This document shows, piece after piece, positions 22,116 through 57,403 of a stretch of 64,000 nucleotides of DNA. The position numbers and the translations under genes were made by a program. Origin of the DNA: Engraulis encrasicolus (Eukaryota; Chordata; Actinopteri; Clupeiformes; Engraulidae); contig NC_085857.1 of the NCBI RefSeq assembly GCF_034702125.1, forward strand, positions 56,020,077-56,084,076, written 5' to 3'. Every line of letters begins with the position of its first letter. The stretch's first letter is position 1. The notes beneath the pieces are model-generated. The model saw nothing but the letters and a program-made list of their open reading frames with translations. It searched no databases and was not told the origin of the DNA.

Positions 22116-23125
22116 TAGAGGGGGACAAGGCTCCACAGCCTGCAGCAAAGAATGTTCTAGAATCCTGTGCTGTGTCCTGATTGGAGCAGCAGGCTAGGCT
22201 TCTTGAAGCTGAAATGGCCAAATGATACAGGAGAAAATGTTGTCATAGGGTCTTCTTCAGCCTCTTGTACTGAGAATGTAGGCCATCAATTTGTACAAGC
22301 GAATGGCTCTCTGCACCAATATCTTTTGGAAATACAGCAACACTGGATAAGTCAGTCTTCCATGAAAATAATGGATGTAGAGTTTGAACTGAAGGATGCA
22401 CAAATGGGACATTGTACTGAGGCCTGTTTGTTAGTTTGTCGTCTTACCATCCCTTTCAAAACAGCATGTCGGATTGTTGTTTGGAAAAAATACTATTCAG
22501 ACAGTGAAGAAACTGTGTTGACTAGAAAAGCATGACATGGTCTGTAATGCCGATGCTTAAGGAAGTTATCAAAGAAATGCGTTGCTATACAGTTAATAAC
22601 CTTCTAAAATACTATGCCGTAAAAGGGTTCTAACTGCCTAATCTTGGTAACTTACTTTTCATGGAAACGTGTCTAGTCTTAATAGCACAGTATGCATGAA
22701 TGCAGACAGACACTGGAGTCAATCTGCAGTGCACACGCACACAGGAAACGCCGTTCCCAAAGGAGGTGCACCGCTATTTACAACTAATATTCCCCAAAGG
22801 ACCTACGCAGTGCTGTGTAGAATGGTTCATAACTCGCACAGGAAATGCATTGCTGTTTAGAACAAATAGTTCTCAGTCTTGAACAAATAAGCTTAGTTTT
22901 GTAGAATGGCTGCATAGTGTGTGTTTGCCTGCCCATGTAGATGTATGCGTGTATGTGTACGAGATAAAATACGAGTGTGTGTTTTTTTTTGACTGTGTGT
23001 GTGTGTGTTAACATGTCCCCAGTGTGTGTTTTTGATTGGTACCATTGGTAAAGAAGTCATGCGCTCCAATATGCTGTTGCAATGTCTTGACCTTTGTTCA
23101 TGTCACACATTTACTGTGGTAACTT

Positions 23126-23230
23126 ATTGTTTCAATAAGCGTCTGCAATGTTAAGATTTATTTCCCTCCTCATTTTCCACCAAGATGGAAATAAATCTTG
23201 TGGCATTTTGCAGACACTTATTGAAACAAT
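23126..23230. other. 105-nt hairpin in intron 1 (MITE or pre-miRNA-like)
   Basis: ATTGTTTCAATAAGCGTCTG on the left pairs with the inverse of CAGACACTTATTGAAACAAT on the right. A second paired block (AAGATTTATTTCC) lies nearer the loop, which is about 21 nt. The arms match over about 36 positions with one bulged internal loop. Confidence 0.55.
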
Positions 23231-24429
23231 CATTGGGCTGCCACTTCTCCTTTTTGGTCTGGCAATGTGTAGTTCCCGCCATTTAGAACTGCTTTTAGTA
23301 CACCAGACCAAATTTCCATCGTACAATCTGCCAAGTCATGTCAAACTAATAGGCTAGAAAAAACCCACACACAACCACATTGTTACACGATGGAAACAAT
23401 ATTCAGTGATGGTCAGAAATTCTATGTTTAAGAAATATGTTTCACCTATCCAGATTAATCATAGCTGCGCCAAAAAAAATCAGCTGCTTGATTAACATTT
23501 GTCAGGATTTGGACCTACAGGCACTTTCTCTGCAAGTAGGTTCCCAAAAGAGTTTAGTTCAATACAGTAGCTTTGTGTGTCCCAGTATGGGCAGTTGTTG
23601 TGCAGTAGTACGTTGTACACCTCTCTCACACACACACACACACACACTCACACTTCACACACAAAAAATATAAAAACATGAATGCACAAAAGATTTTAAA
23701 AGTCCTAAAATTAAGGTGGAGAAATTAACACATATGTGCTGTACAGAGCTTGCATAATAAACATACACGCGACAGATGACTATGCGTTTCCGCTAAGGAC
23801 AGACCACGGGTCACACAGGAAATTGGTTTTTGGAATAAGTAAATGGTAATGTATTCCAGAGGAAATGCATGTTCACTGTATGGAGGTCAGGTCGACATTA
23901 AGTTATATAATCTGTTTATTGTACCCACGTTTCATATCCTAAAACATGGAGGTCACGTCATAGAAAAAAAAAAACATTTCATTGTGTGTTTCTATTGGTA
24001 CTGGGTTTCGATTTCATATAATTATTATGATTCATGTGTTCGGTTTAATTTTTCACAAGTGTGTGTGTGTGTGTGTAGAAACACAGCCGTTTTCACAAGG
24101 GACATTATGAATGTTAATAATGAACTAAACAGTTGCTCGTTAATTATGAAAGAATGGTTATTTTAAGTGAGTCGATGGTTAATTCAAATGAGAGGATGGC
24201 CGTTTCCTTAATTGATTAGGACTGATGTATCTCGGGAACTGGCTATAACTATTTTAGAGTTTTCGCCCAAATGACCTGTGATTAACATCATCAGATTGTA
24301 TGTGTGTGTGTGTGTGCTCGTTCTGATGCGGCTGCTTTGGTCTTTGAGAGGTACAGATGAAGTGAACTGAACATCAGCTTGGTTGATATCGAGAGTGTGA
24401 GATAATGGATAATACATTGCTATTGGTAG

Positions 24430-24500
24430 ATATGGAGACTTGGGGATAATGGCTAATCGGATTGGTAGATATGGAGACTTGGGGATAATGGCTAATCGCT
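24430..24500. repeat. Two-copy tandem repeat of about 40 bp
   Basis: ATTGGTAGATATGGAGACTT followed by GGGGATAATGGCTAATCG appears twice in direct succession. Confidence 0.85.
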
Positions 24501-24671
24501 ATAGAAGTATAATGGCAAATCACTATGGCTGGGCCTCGTGCTGGATTGATTGATTTGATTGATTGATCTGGTCTGGAGAGATAATTGCCAGTCGTGAGTC
24601 CTGAGCCTCTTGTTTGCATGTTGTTAGTGTCCACTTAAGGCTGCAACAGCAGGCGGATCTCATTGGGGATC

Positions 24672-24675
<4 letters not shown>

Positions 24676-24740
<65 letters not shown>
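24676..24740. repeat. (TG)n microsatellite
   Basis: About 32 uninterrupted TG units. Confidence 0.98.
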
Positions 24741-24741
<1 letters not shown>

Positions 24742-25383
24742 AGATAAATAGTCTACCAGTGTTCTGCTGGTGTCTTCATTGATTAGTTCATTGATCTAGA
24801 TATGGGGTGTGTGTTGGTAAAGAGAAATCATTGTCCTGCTCCTCTTGAAATGCAATAATACCAGATCTCTTATAATACCACTGATGTGGAGGATGTTCAT
24901 TATATCTAGTGTTCTAGAACTATGTGAGAATTCTACTTGCCAGGTTGCCGGGGGCTTGGGGGGGGGGGGCGTTCCGTCTGTCACAACATATGGGCCCAAG
25001 CATGCAGTACAGCACACGTCTGTCGCGCATGATGAAATGCCTTTTATGGGACATTCCAGAACATCTACAAAACACATGATGCCCCTTTTATGGGGCATTC
25101 CAAAACGCATATTTGCAAAACAAATGTTCACACCACATGCCACAATAAATTGTTGTAAATGGTGAGTGTGGATAGCTGAATCACTTAGGCATTCATCATA
25201 CCAGCTTTAAGTGTGTGTGTCTGCTATAGCATGTCCATGGTTGAAGAGCCAGGCTATTTCAAGCCTTCCCATGACTGATTTAGTGTGGGGTTGCCCTGAG
25301 GTGATGCGTGTGTGCGTGCGTCCATGCATGTGGAAGGTCCAGCCTTTAGGAGGGTCAGCAGCATCGTGTGTGGAGTAGTTGCT

Positions 25384-25388
<5 letters not shown>

Positions 25389-25423
<35 letters not shown>

Positions 25424-25465
25424 AGCCTGTGTGTGTGTGTGTGTGAGCCTGTGTGTGTGCGTGTG

Positions 25466-25505
<40 letters not shown>

Positions 25506-25625
25506 TGCCAGTGTGTGTGTGTCAGTGCCACTGTGCAGGTCTGTGGTAACAGGTGCAGTCAACAGTCAGATGACCCACATGCCGTGTGTGTTAACATGCC
25601 GTGTGTGTGTGTGTGTGTGTGTGTG
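25389..25625. repeat. Interrupted (GT)n block
   Basis: Several GT runs separated by TCAGCC, GAGCC and CTGCCA spacers, then a repeated TTAACATGCCGTGTG spacer. It looks like a microsatellite-driven higher-order duplication. Confidence 0.9.
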
Positions 25626-26025
25626 TGTTAACATGCCGTGTGAACAGTGTCTGTGTATGCACGCTGACCCGGTGGGATGGTCATTCATGCAAGAGAGTTT
25701 GCACCTCAACACACACTGATATGGTATGTGTGAATGAATGAGGGCGAGCGAGAGATCAAAGGTGTGCGTGTGTGTACCTGCATCACTGACTTGGCTCACT
25801 CTGCTCTTGCTGGGTGGAGCAGCCGTGTGTGCATATTAGATCGTTCACCTGATGACACAGTGAGGTCAGACTTGGCACAGTGTTTGGTCACTGTGGGCAG
25901 TTTCTGGTCTGTGTGTGTGCACCCAGTCATGCCAGTGGGAGGAGCTGATACGCGTGTGTGTGTGTTTTATGGGATCCGGTTACTTTCTGGTGTGTGTGTG
26001 CACCCAGTCATGGCAGTGGAGGAGC

Positions 26026-26187
<162 letters not shown>

Positions 26188-26631
26188 GATATGGAATCCG
26201 GTTACTCACCCAATACCAAACTGGTCTCGGGTGTGTGTGTGCATTTGCATTATGGGTGAGTCAGTCCTCCAATACAAAGTTGGACGAGGGGTTTGAAGTA
26301 CTGTGTCCCTGTCTTGGTCAGTGATGTAGTGTGTGCGAGATGCTGTGGTGGTGTGTGGATGTGTGCTATTGTAAAGGGGTGTGTCTTTCAAGGGAATGCA
26401 GGTCAACATGGTGTGTGTGTGTGTTTTGAGAAGCATGTGTGTGTATGGCCCGATGGCGACGCTGATTATAGTGCGTGTGGTGATGCTAGTTTTAGATGTG
26501 TGTGGGTGTGGCTCGCGGTTGCCGGCGACATCGGTAGTCACCCGTTGTAACCATGACAACCTCTCACCAGTGTCGACTCACGGCCCACCTGACGCCGGGG
26601 ACACGCGTGAATTTGTGAAGGGAAGCAAAAT

Positions 26632-26838
<207 letters not shown>

Positions 26839-27496
26839 ACGCACCTTTTTCCTTCCTCTGTACACGAAACCAAAATGTACTAGTGACACGTACACGGTAG
26901 GCCCAGCTGTTGAGGTTACAGTAGAGGATACGGATACCCCTCACACACATGCACACAGACAGTGGAATTAAGAGGGTGTGTGTGAGCAACAGATTGATGG
27001 TCTGATCTGTCTATTAGACTGAGAGCTTCCTGATCTTTTAGACTCTCGCGCTCTTGCTCTCCCAGTATCAATCGCTCACTTTAATTCACTAACCCCCCCC
27101 CGCCCCCACACACACACACACACAAAAACCAGAGGCTGCCCAACCAGTCCAACACAATCCCCCTACACAGTACACACACGTACACACACACACACACTAG
27201 ACACAATAGGCCTGGCTGCATTGTATGTTTTTAATCCCTGTGCTTTTATCCTAGTGACCATTGATATCAGACACTCTCACACTCACTCTCTTTCATACAC
27301 ACACACACACACACTTTTCCCAGTCCACATCCTAAATATATACACACACACACACACGCACTCATACACACAGATGCAGGCAGTCTGTCTGGCTGTCTGT
27401 GCCATTAGCTCAATCCCCTACACACAAGACACACAGTTTGAGGTACAGTAGACTGTGCATGAGCTGTGCTTTGACAGACAGTGTACACTGTATTGA

Positions 27497-27497
<1 letters not shown>

Positions 27498-27557
<60 letters not shown>
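27498..27557. repeat. (AC)n microsatellite
   Basis: About 30 units. The following 27590-27755 region has two copies of a unit with TGTGCCCATC and ACTGGGAGTTAAGCAG, each ending in another AC run. Confidence 0.97.
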
Positions 27558-27559
<2 letters not shown>

Positions 27560-27961
27560 AGTGCGCACACTCGCATACTCATTAGCTCCTAACTAACATT
27601 GTGCCCATCAGACTGTCTGACTGGGAGTTAAGCAGTGACTTACACACACACACACACACACTAGCATCAACTAAGTCTTCACCTTGTGCCCATCGGGGTG
27701 TCTGGTAGACTGGGAGTTAAGCAGGAGTGCACTTACACACACACACACACACACACGACACTAATCATCTTCACACACCGATCATCCTAAGTGAATAGAT
27801 CCTGAAAGAACAAAGCAGATGGTTTTGTGTAACACACACACACACACTACACTACACTACACTACACTGTGTCATTAGCTCGTTGCTAACCCTTCACCTG
27901 CTGCATTAGTGTCCATTAGGGCGAGTCCACTGCTGCTCAACTGGCCCTCAGGCACTTACTT

Positions 27962-27963
<2 letters not shown>

Positions 27964-28014
<51 letters not shown>
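27964..28014. repeat. (AC)n microsatellite
   Basis: About 25 uninterrupted units. Confidence 0.97.
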
Positions 28015-28016
<2 letters not shown>

Positions 28017-28214
28017 TACACTACATACGCACATGTACTGTACACTTACACACTCGATCCACAAGTGAAGCAACTGTTCCTTTCCATTTGCAGAGGCCAC
28101 AGCACGACTGGCATCTCCCGTCGTGCGTGCGTGCGTGCGTGCGTGCGTGTGTGTAATGATAAGGGCTCATAGTCTGATCATTTCAACTGGCCTTGTTTGA
28201 AGATGGGGGAAGCC

Positions 28215-28307
28215 CCTCTCCCTTTCTCTTTCTCTTTCTTTTTCTTTTTCTTTTTCTTTCTCTTTCTTTATTTCTCTCTTTCTCTCTCTCTCTTTCTCTC
28301 TCTCTCG
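28215..28307. repeat. Polypyrimidine tract (TTTCTC)n
   Basis: T/C-only sequence of about 90 bp on the plus strand. A short poly-G run (28368-28384) follows. Confidence 0.95.
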
Positions 28308-28396
28308 TTCTGACAGCTGTTGATGTCCGTGATGCCTGTGGCTCAGAAAGGAATGTTTGGGATGCAGGGGGGGGGGGGGGGGGGTAGTGGTGGGTA

Positions 28397-28430
<34 letters not shown>

Positions 28431-28636
28431 AGCATAGAACACACACAGTAGCCCAACTATGGCAGGCAGAGAGGACAGAGGAGTGGAAGGGTGTGTGTCT
28501 TGGGGTGGAAAGTGTGGGTGTTTTTTGGGTGAATAGTGCGTGTGTTTGAGGGGGTAGGGGTTGTTTGGTCATTTGGGGCTAAAGGAAGTGTTACAGTGAC
28601 CTACTTAAGATGGTTGAATTTAAAAACAAAGCTGTG

Positions 28637-28741
<105 letters not shown>

Positions 28742-30761
28742 CAGCCTAGCCATATGTTGTGATCCGGTTGGTTTGAAGTGTGTGTGTGTGTGTGTGTTGT
28801 GACCTGCTTTTGTGAGGGCACAAAAACACCCCACACACCATCACACCACTGGACACTACGGCTGTGCAAACATGCTAGCCTCATTCATATTAGCTTAGGC
28901 TAATCTTTATTTCAATGCACATTGGACTGAAGGCTGTCTAGATTATCTAATGATCGTTTCAATGAAATGACACCTGCATTGACTGCAAGAGAAGCTAACG
29001 TCTGTTAGCCGCCCCAGTTGATCTCAATTACCACGCTAACCTCTAACTGTTAACGTGCTAATCGCTTCAGAGGTCTGTTCAGGCCAAATGGCCGGAGCTA
29101 GCTTAGCACCTCACTCACTGGCTCCATCTCGTTATCTAACCCCTGTCCTACTGCCCTCGCCTTGTGCTTGTGGCAATAAACGGCAAGATGTCAGTGATGA
29201 TAGAAGTTGAAGATATAATGATGGAGATGATGGAATCTTACAAACAGTGCAATTCAGAGGTCAGTTTCTCCTTTGCTGTGACGGTGGCGGGTTCTTTCTA
29301 ATGTGATAACTTCCGTCCTCCTCACTTGCCTCCTGACGACAGAAGTGTATTTCAACATCTTGCAAAAGCGCAAGTCTTTTTCTCATTTGCCAGTTTTCTC
29401 AAAAGAGCCGGGGCGTCAGCGAGACGCGAGGACAGAAGCACAGGCCAAGGACTGAAGTCCACATATTGGAAAGAACCCTTTGTTGTTCTCTCGGTAATCT
29501 AAACTAAAGCAGCGTTTGGTCGGATTCCGGCGTGAGATTTCATGCAAAAATGCATTAAAATGCATGAAATTGCATCTAAGAAACACATTTTTTGGGGGGG
29601 GGGAGGACCCCCAAACCCCCCGTCCTACAATGACCCCCCCCCCACCCCCCTCTTGCGGCCCCCCCTTGTTCAAATACGTTCCGCGGTCTATGGGTCGGAA
29701 CATTGGACTGTCGTGACAAAGGGTTTAATTTTATCAGGTAAAAGGTCTGTAAGACTAAGTGCTGTAGGATCAATGGGACATTTTCGGAATATTGACGCAT
29801 CGGACCAATGGTGCGTCGGAAAAACGAGCAGTCCCCCGTCAGCGAAGCACGAGGCCCCAAGTACAAGGCGAGGACTGCAGGCTAGATAATGAGGTAGACC
29901 CTCAGCGCCTCACTCACTCATTCATGATGTTAAAGCTCTTTGAAGTGGATTGCTGTTAGCTGCCGGCTTAGTTGAACTTGACCTGTATTAGTTAAACATT
30001 AGCGGATAATGACTCGGAAATGTTTGGCTTGTGTTAGTTAAATGATAACCAGTAATGGCTCTCGCAGTCTGAAATGCTACCGCTAGGGATTTTTTTTTAT
30101 GACTGATGACTGATTTTATTTATGATGAGTGTTGACAATAATTAAGGAATCTTTTTAGCAAAGTTGGATAAGTAATGGATAAAAAACGGTCAGTTTTGTT
30201 TGTTTTTGATGATGATCATCAATGTATTTGTTTGGCTGATTTGGGATTGTGGCGGCTGATTCTAAAATGCTTTGGGTTTTTGTGGATAATTTAACAGAAT
30301 GTATCGTTTCAGAATGGAGTGGGGATGCAAGGGGTTCTGGAATGCTTTGGTTCGTCTCCATTCTATTTGATGGGGCTGTTTTTGTCCCACTGTGGTTTTG
30401 GAGATTCTTTTATAATGGAATATTTTGCATGGTTTGGGGGGGGATCAGTATTTGTGTGTGGGGGGGTAATCCAAAGTCCAAGCTGCCAGAAATGGGTCAA
30501 CAAGCATAGTGTGTGTGTGTGTGTGTTGGACTATGTGTAAACAATGTGGGGGCTGGTTCTCTTCCTCTGGTGTGTGTGTGTGTGTGTGTGTGAGACTTTC
30601 TCTGGCGTCTGTAGCAGCTGGACGGGTTACTCGATCACACACGCACACACGTATGAAAGTACACACACCGCATGCACGTTTTGCGTGCTTGGCATAGTAG
30701 TGAAACTTGGCTCACATACCAGCACTGGTGTTCAGAAGATCAGTTGCAGAGACGCATGTTT

Positions 30762-30793
<32 letters not shown>

Positions 30794-31146
30794 TCTCACA
30801 CTTGTCTGCCCCCGTCCCCCTTTTATTTACTGGAAGGGTTTCCCCAGCTAGGCCCTCCTCCATCACACACACACACACACACACACACTGGACTGGAGAG
30901 GTTTTGCTGTGGCTGAGTTGCCCAGTGTTTTTGGGTTGGCAGTAGAGTGTCTGTCGGACAACAGACAGAAACACACACACACACACACTTGTGGTCACAA
31001 CACACGCTCCTGCCACTGGATGTAATTTCCCGAACTATACTCACACTCTCTGTCTGACACACACTCTAGCTATGTTCTTGTGGGACACACACACACACAC
31101 GGTTATTGTTTGCAGAACAATGGCTCTGCTGGAAGGAGCATCTGTG

Positions 31147-31328
<182 letters not shown>

Positions 31329-31408
31329 CCCTGACATCCATCTGATGGATCCCGTCACACAGCAGGGGATCTGTGTGTGTGTGTATGTGTGTGTGACAGC
31401 AGGGGTCC

Positions 31409-31487
<79 letters not shown>

Positions 31488-31909
31488 AACCTAATGTATT
31501 TGTATTGAGGGCAGAGTAGAAGACAGCTGTGTGATGCCAGCCAGTACAACTGTCTGCTCAGAGTGTGTGTGTGTTGCCTGTACATCTGTCTCTTGAGCGT
31601 GTGTGCGCGTGCGCGCGCTGGGATTGGGAGTTCAAAAGAATGGAGAACAAGTGGGTTTGTTTCAAATGATGCCAATGTAAGTAAGCACAGGGTTTTTTTT
31701 AAAGGTTGCTGCATCCTGTGTGTGTGTGTTTTAAGCGGAGGTTGTTTTCAGGTTAATTCATCCACTGTATTGGTTTTTCACTTTTTGTACTAAGTTACTT
31801 GTTATTGTATAGTGTGTGTGTGTGTGTGTGCGCGCGATTGTGTGTGTGTGTGTGTGTGTAGTACTGTGGTTTTTCTCTTCCTGTTTTGCTCCGGTTCTGG
31901 ACTCTTTGG

Positions 31910-32400
31910 AAGAAGGGAGAGAGGGAGGGAGGGGAGGGCGGTGAGAGCGATTGAGGAGGATATGGGAGAGAGCTGGAGGAGGAGAGGGAGAGTATAGGAT
32001 ATGGGAAAGGAGAGGGAGGAATAGAAGAGAGGAGAGGGTGGATGAGAAGAGGAGAGAGGAAGAAGAATATGGGAGGGTAGAGGGGAGGAGAGAGGTCGAG
32101 GTGGAGGAGAAGTGGGAGAGGAGAGGGATTTGGTAGAGGAGGAGGAGGGGAGAGAGTGGAGGATATGGGAGAGGAGGAGTGGAGAGAGTGGAGGATATTG
32201 GAGAGGAGGAGTGGAGAGAGTGGAGGATATGGGAGAGGAGGAGAGAGGGAGAGAGAATATGGGAGAGGGGAGGTGAAGGAGATGGAGGATGAAGAGGATA
32301 TGGGAGAGTGGAGAGAGGAGGATATGGGAGAGTGGAGAGAGGAGGATATGGGAGAGTGGAGAGAGGAGGATATGGGAGAGGTCGGGGTGGACGAGTAGGG
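31910..32400. repeat. 490-bp polypurine minisatellite block
   Basis: Nearly all A/G on the plus strand. It includes a 24-bp unit around GATATGGGAGAGTGGAGAGA (about 3.5 copies, 32296-32385) and a 33-bp unit around GGAGAGAGTGGAGGATAT (about 2.5 copies, 32150-32235). Confidence 0.9.
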
Positions 32401-33014
32401 GGAGGTCAACACGCATCCGCTCTTACAGCCCAGCTGCATGGAACATAATACACACACACACACTTGGCAACACACACTTGCACAAGCACACACGCACCCG
32501 CACACGCGCACGCACACACACACTTACTTGCTTAATCGTGGGATTATGTAAAATATGAACATGTATATGGAAGCACAAAGCGTATGGGTGGGAGACTTGT
32601 TTTTTCGTAACATTGGTTAAAAACCTACAAAACTGTTATTTTCCTTTAAAAAACAAATGTCAATGAAAGAAGATGTGGTACATTATGTTTAATATTAGTC
32701 TTAGATGAGAAGAAACATTTTTGTTAAGATTTATGTAAAGGTTTATATGTCAAATATCCTGCGGTGTGACTGTAACATTAATGAAATTTAATATAATATA
32801 TAAATTAACCAACAACATTTTGAATAATGTATGAAGCATTTGGCATGATTGCATGAATCTTAACTTTAGATTAAGATATGTGAATGTGGAAAAAACTGAA
32901 GACAGTAATATTAACTACAAGTTCAATTTCGTAACACAAATTGCGTCCTGTGGGGTGACATGTATGTCAATGTTTGTGAATGGGCAGCTGCAAGGCCAAC
33001 TACAAGGGTCTTAA

Positions 33015-33424
33015 AGGGACAGTTTGGTCAATTTCAACATGCAGTTGTAATGCTCACACTACCCTGGACTTGTCAGTGCCTGAGATTTTTTTTTCTTTTT
33101 CTTCAGCCGTTTCCGAGATCCTGGTCATTGTAATGGGGGCAGCTCTTTGTTTACATTTCAAAAAAACATTTTTATTTATTCCCAAAAACATCCAAAAGGT
33201 TATAAAACATCAGCAGACAACTAGCAAACAGCAGTACCTTTTGGGAAAATATTTGGAGTTGGCCTATGTTTCATTTTTTAAAAATGTAAACAAACGCTGC
33301 CCCCATTAGAATTGCTCATATCTCGGAAAGGGCTGAGTCGAAAAATGTGGCATCACCAGGTACTGACAAGTCAAGGGTAGCGTGAGCAATACAACTGCAT
33401 GTTGAAATTGACCAAACTGTCCCT
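33015..33424. mobile_element. TTAA-flanked MITE (Kolobok/piggyBac type)
   Basis: 410 bp with inverted ends AGGGACAGTTTGGTCAATTT and its complement. Inner inverted blocks continue for about 60 bp (CATGCAGTTGTAATGCTCAC against GTGAGCAATACAACTGCATG). TTAA lies on both sides (33011-33014 and 33425-33428), the target duplication of TTAA-specific transposons. Confidence 0.85.
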
Positions 33425-33958
33425 TTAAAGACTGGCTCCTAACCAGTCAGTACCTCCGTTTATTGGAGAGTGCTGTGGAAGTTTAAGGTGACTCTCTTAA
33501 TATGTCTTCATATTGCAATCTTTCTGTCACGCAATGCTTAGGTTCATTTTAAAAGGTGTCCTGTGGTGTGACCTCATTTATAAAAAACTTTTTTTTCCTC
33601 CTATAAGAGCAAACGCATATTAAGATTAAACACAATATCATTATCAAGTTAGCATAAGCTCAGATGTCAGTCATGTTTACAAAAGGATTAAAATGGCCAT
33701 AATGCAGTGAATTCCCTGTGGTGTGACTCCATTTTCCTGCGGTGTGACATGCCTAGCTATGTGTTGATGCAGGACACATTTTCCCAAAAATGGCAAAAAT
33801 AAGGTGAAATTCCACAGACCACTAAGTGCTTTATTTTTTTCTATTTTTTTCCATTTTTTATCTATAATTTTTTTCAGGAATTTGAAAACCTTTTTTTTTT
33901 TTTGCGTTACGACCTTAAACGTCAACCACCCGTATAAAGAAAATGCAAATTGAACTCC

Positions 33959-33960
<2 letters not shown>

Positions 33961-34012
<52 letters not shown>

Positions 34013-34084
34013 CTCGCTCGCTCTCTCTCTCGCTCTCGCTCGCTCTCTCTCTCGCTCGCTCGCTCTCTCTCTCTCGCTCTCTCG

Positions 34085-34133
<49 letters not shown>
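33961..34133. repeat. (CT)n array forming the exon 2 polypyrimidine tract
   Basis: About 170 bp of CT with CGCT interruptions, running without a break into the CAG acceptor of exon 2. Confidence 0.95.
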
Positions 34134-34152
34134 GGGCCTCCAATCTGAGGTC

Positions 34153-55309
<21,157 letters not shown>

Positions 55310-55396
55310 CACACACGCACGCGCGCAAACACGCACACAGCCACAAGGAGAGTGGCGCAAGAACACACGCACGCGCAAGACACGCACGCACACACG

Positions 55397-55433
<37 letters not shown>

Positions 55434-57061
55434 ACACACATACAGGCATGGACGCAGGGACACATACACTTTCAAGTTGGACAATTGAAATAGACACTTT
55501 GTAGTTCCCCTATTAGTTTTCTTATGTTAATGTGATGTTTGTTTTTTCCCTCTAAGATTTAATTTATTGAGTTCAACATGACCGTATCCCTTGTCAAGGC
55601 AATGCTGGGATCGTGTGCACTGATACATGATGAAGAGTTCCTATGTGATTGAAGTGCAGCAAAGCTGCTGTACTCCTCCTGGTGGAAGATTGAAGTATTG
55701 CTCATTTCTATGTACTGTCTGCACTGACCCCCAGTGGACACTTGAGAAAGTACAATGAAATGACACAGCATGAACACAGCAAGCGAACGCGGTATGAAAT
55801 ACTTTGACTTTGTGTAGAGGCGATGGTGACATAAGAAACAAGAGACAAAAGTGATTTTTGTGACATAGGTTGAGCGCCATGAGTGACAGTAGGCCTTTGT
55901 TGTTGAACTCCAACAGTATGACCATTCATTTCTGAGCATCATAGAATCCCGGTCATAAATGAATGGTCATAATGTTGCTTTTGTTACCCATGTCATTCTC
56001 GTCTCTTGATCAGAGGTGTGTGAAACGTAAAAGTAAATTCATGGTGTAAGTACAACACTAGCACATGATATTACACAGCCGTTACTTCATTTACTGCATT
56101 TTATCTAATGAGGTAGGTGTTACTGAAAAACACAAAAACAAACAAGCACCCACCACAAATTTTATCCAACCAACTCAGCTGATCATAAGAAACGTACACA
56201 GGTCTACTGGGGAGTATGTTAAGAACCTGGCCAAGTTGTAATCCAGAGTAAGTTAACCTTAAGGTAGAGGTAAATCATCTAATACAAGATCCGGGGGTCC
56301 TTATTTTCTTCACTAAATGACAACTGTGGGCTATCTATTAGCAGATTAGCATTTCTTGGAATACTCCCCTGGTTACTCTGATAGGTTACCTGGGTTGGAA
56401 GGAAACTTTTACTTTTACTTTGGACCCCTCTGCTTTTGATGTGTTCATTACACCGTGAGGGGGAAGTCCCCTTATTACACAAAGAGCCATAGCTACTTCA
56501 TTCTGCACTGTTGGATTGATCTGTCTTGTAGTCCTGAAGTATGTTCTGATTATTTTTTTGTCTTTTGTTCCCTGTTGATTTTACCTTTAGAATTGTGTTT
56601 TAATTACTTAAGAATGGAAGGATTTTTTTTCCCCTTTTCTTTTTTGATTTGATTTGTCACCTTGTCAAAGTCACTGTGATTTATAGTCGTATGTGTGGGG
56701 TGTGTGTTGTCTTGATGGTAAATATGAAAGCTGGTACGGGTAGTTAGAAGGGGGGGGTTAAAGATTATTAAATTGTTAGATGTTGCACTGGGTCAACTGC
56801 TATGTCTACACTACAGGCTGTCGGCGATACAACGGCTCATATGATTGGGCCAGGTCAAACCAACAGCTCGGTTGATTAGTTCAGGTCTGAGTTAGACCTG
56901 TGGCTATTGGCTAATACCATTATGGTGGTCCAGTAATTGTCATTTGTGATTGGCCAAGAGAGTTGTGCTGGTCCAGTAATGTCATTTGTGATTGGCTAAG
57001 AGCGTTGTCTGTCTAGGGGCTGCTGTTTTTAGCTGGATGTTTTAACATTTGGGAGACTTAA

Positions 57062-57403
57062 AGGGGTATGCCACTATTTTGGGGCTTAATACAGTTAAAA
57101 TCGTTGGCTGGGGTTTATAAAGGTGCTAAAGTGTCTTATTTTTCATGTTAAGCGTTGTCTTGCTTTAAGACAAGTTAAAAGAGGGAATATGTCGCTAAGC
57201 TAGTGAAAGTCAATGGATCCGTGTAGCATTGTAGCATGCTACACGGATCTATTGACTTTCACTAGCTTAGCGACATGCTCCCTCTTTTAACTTGTCTTAA
57301 AGCAAGACAACGGCTTACATAAAAAATAAGACACTTTACCACCTTTATAAACCCTGGCCAACGATTTTAACTGTATTAAGCCCCAAAATAGTGGCATACC
57401 CCT
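57062..57403. mobile_element. Near-perfect hairpin MITE flanked by TTAA, in the 3'UTR
   Basis: 342 bp that is almost a perfect palindrome: AGGGGTATGCCACTATTTTG at the left matches the inverse right end, and the match continues to the centre near 57232 (TAGCATTGTAGCATGCTA). TTAA lies on both sides (57058-57061, 57404-57407). Confidence 0.9.

Noticed and set aside
29500..29890. Overlapping plus and minus frames around a GGGGGGGG/CCCCCCCC-rich segment
   Set aside because: Homopolymer runs and a TGCATTAAAATGCATGAAATT repeat suggest an interspersed repeat; no protein signature in any frame.
31795..32523. 242-codon minus-strand Ser/Pro/Ile-rich frame
   Set aside because: Read from the polypurine minisatellite; composition follows the repeat unit.
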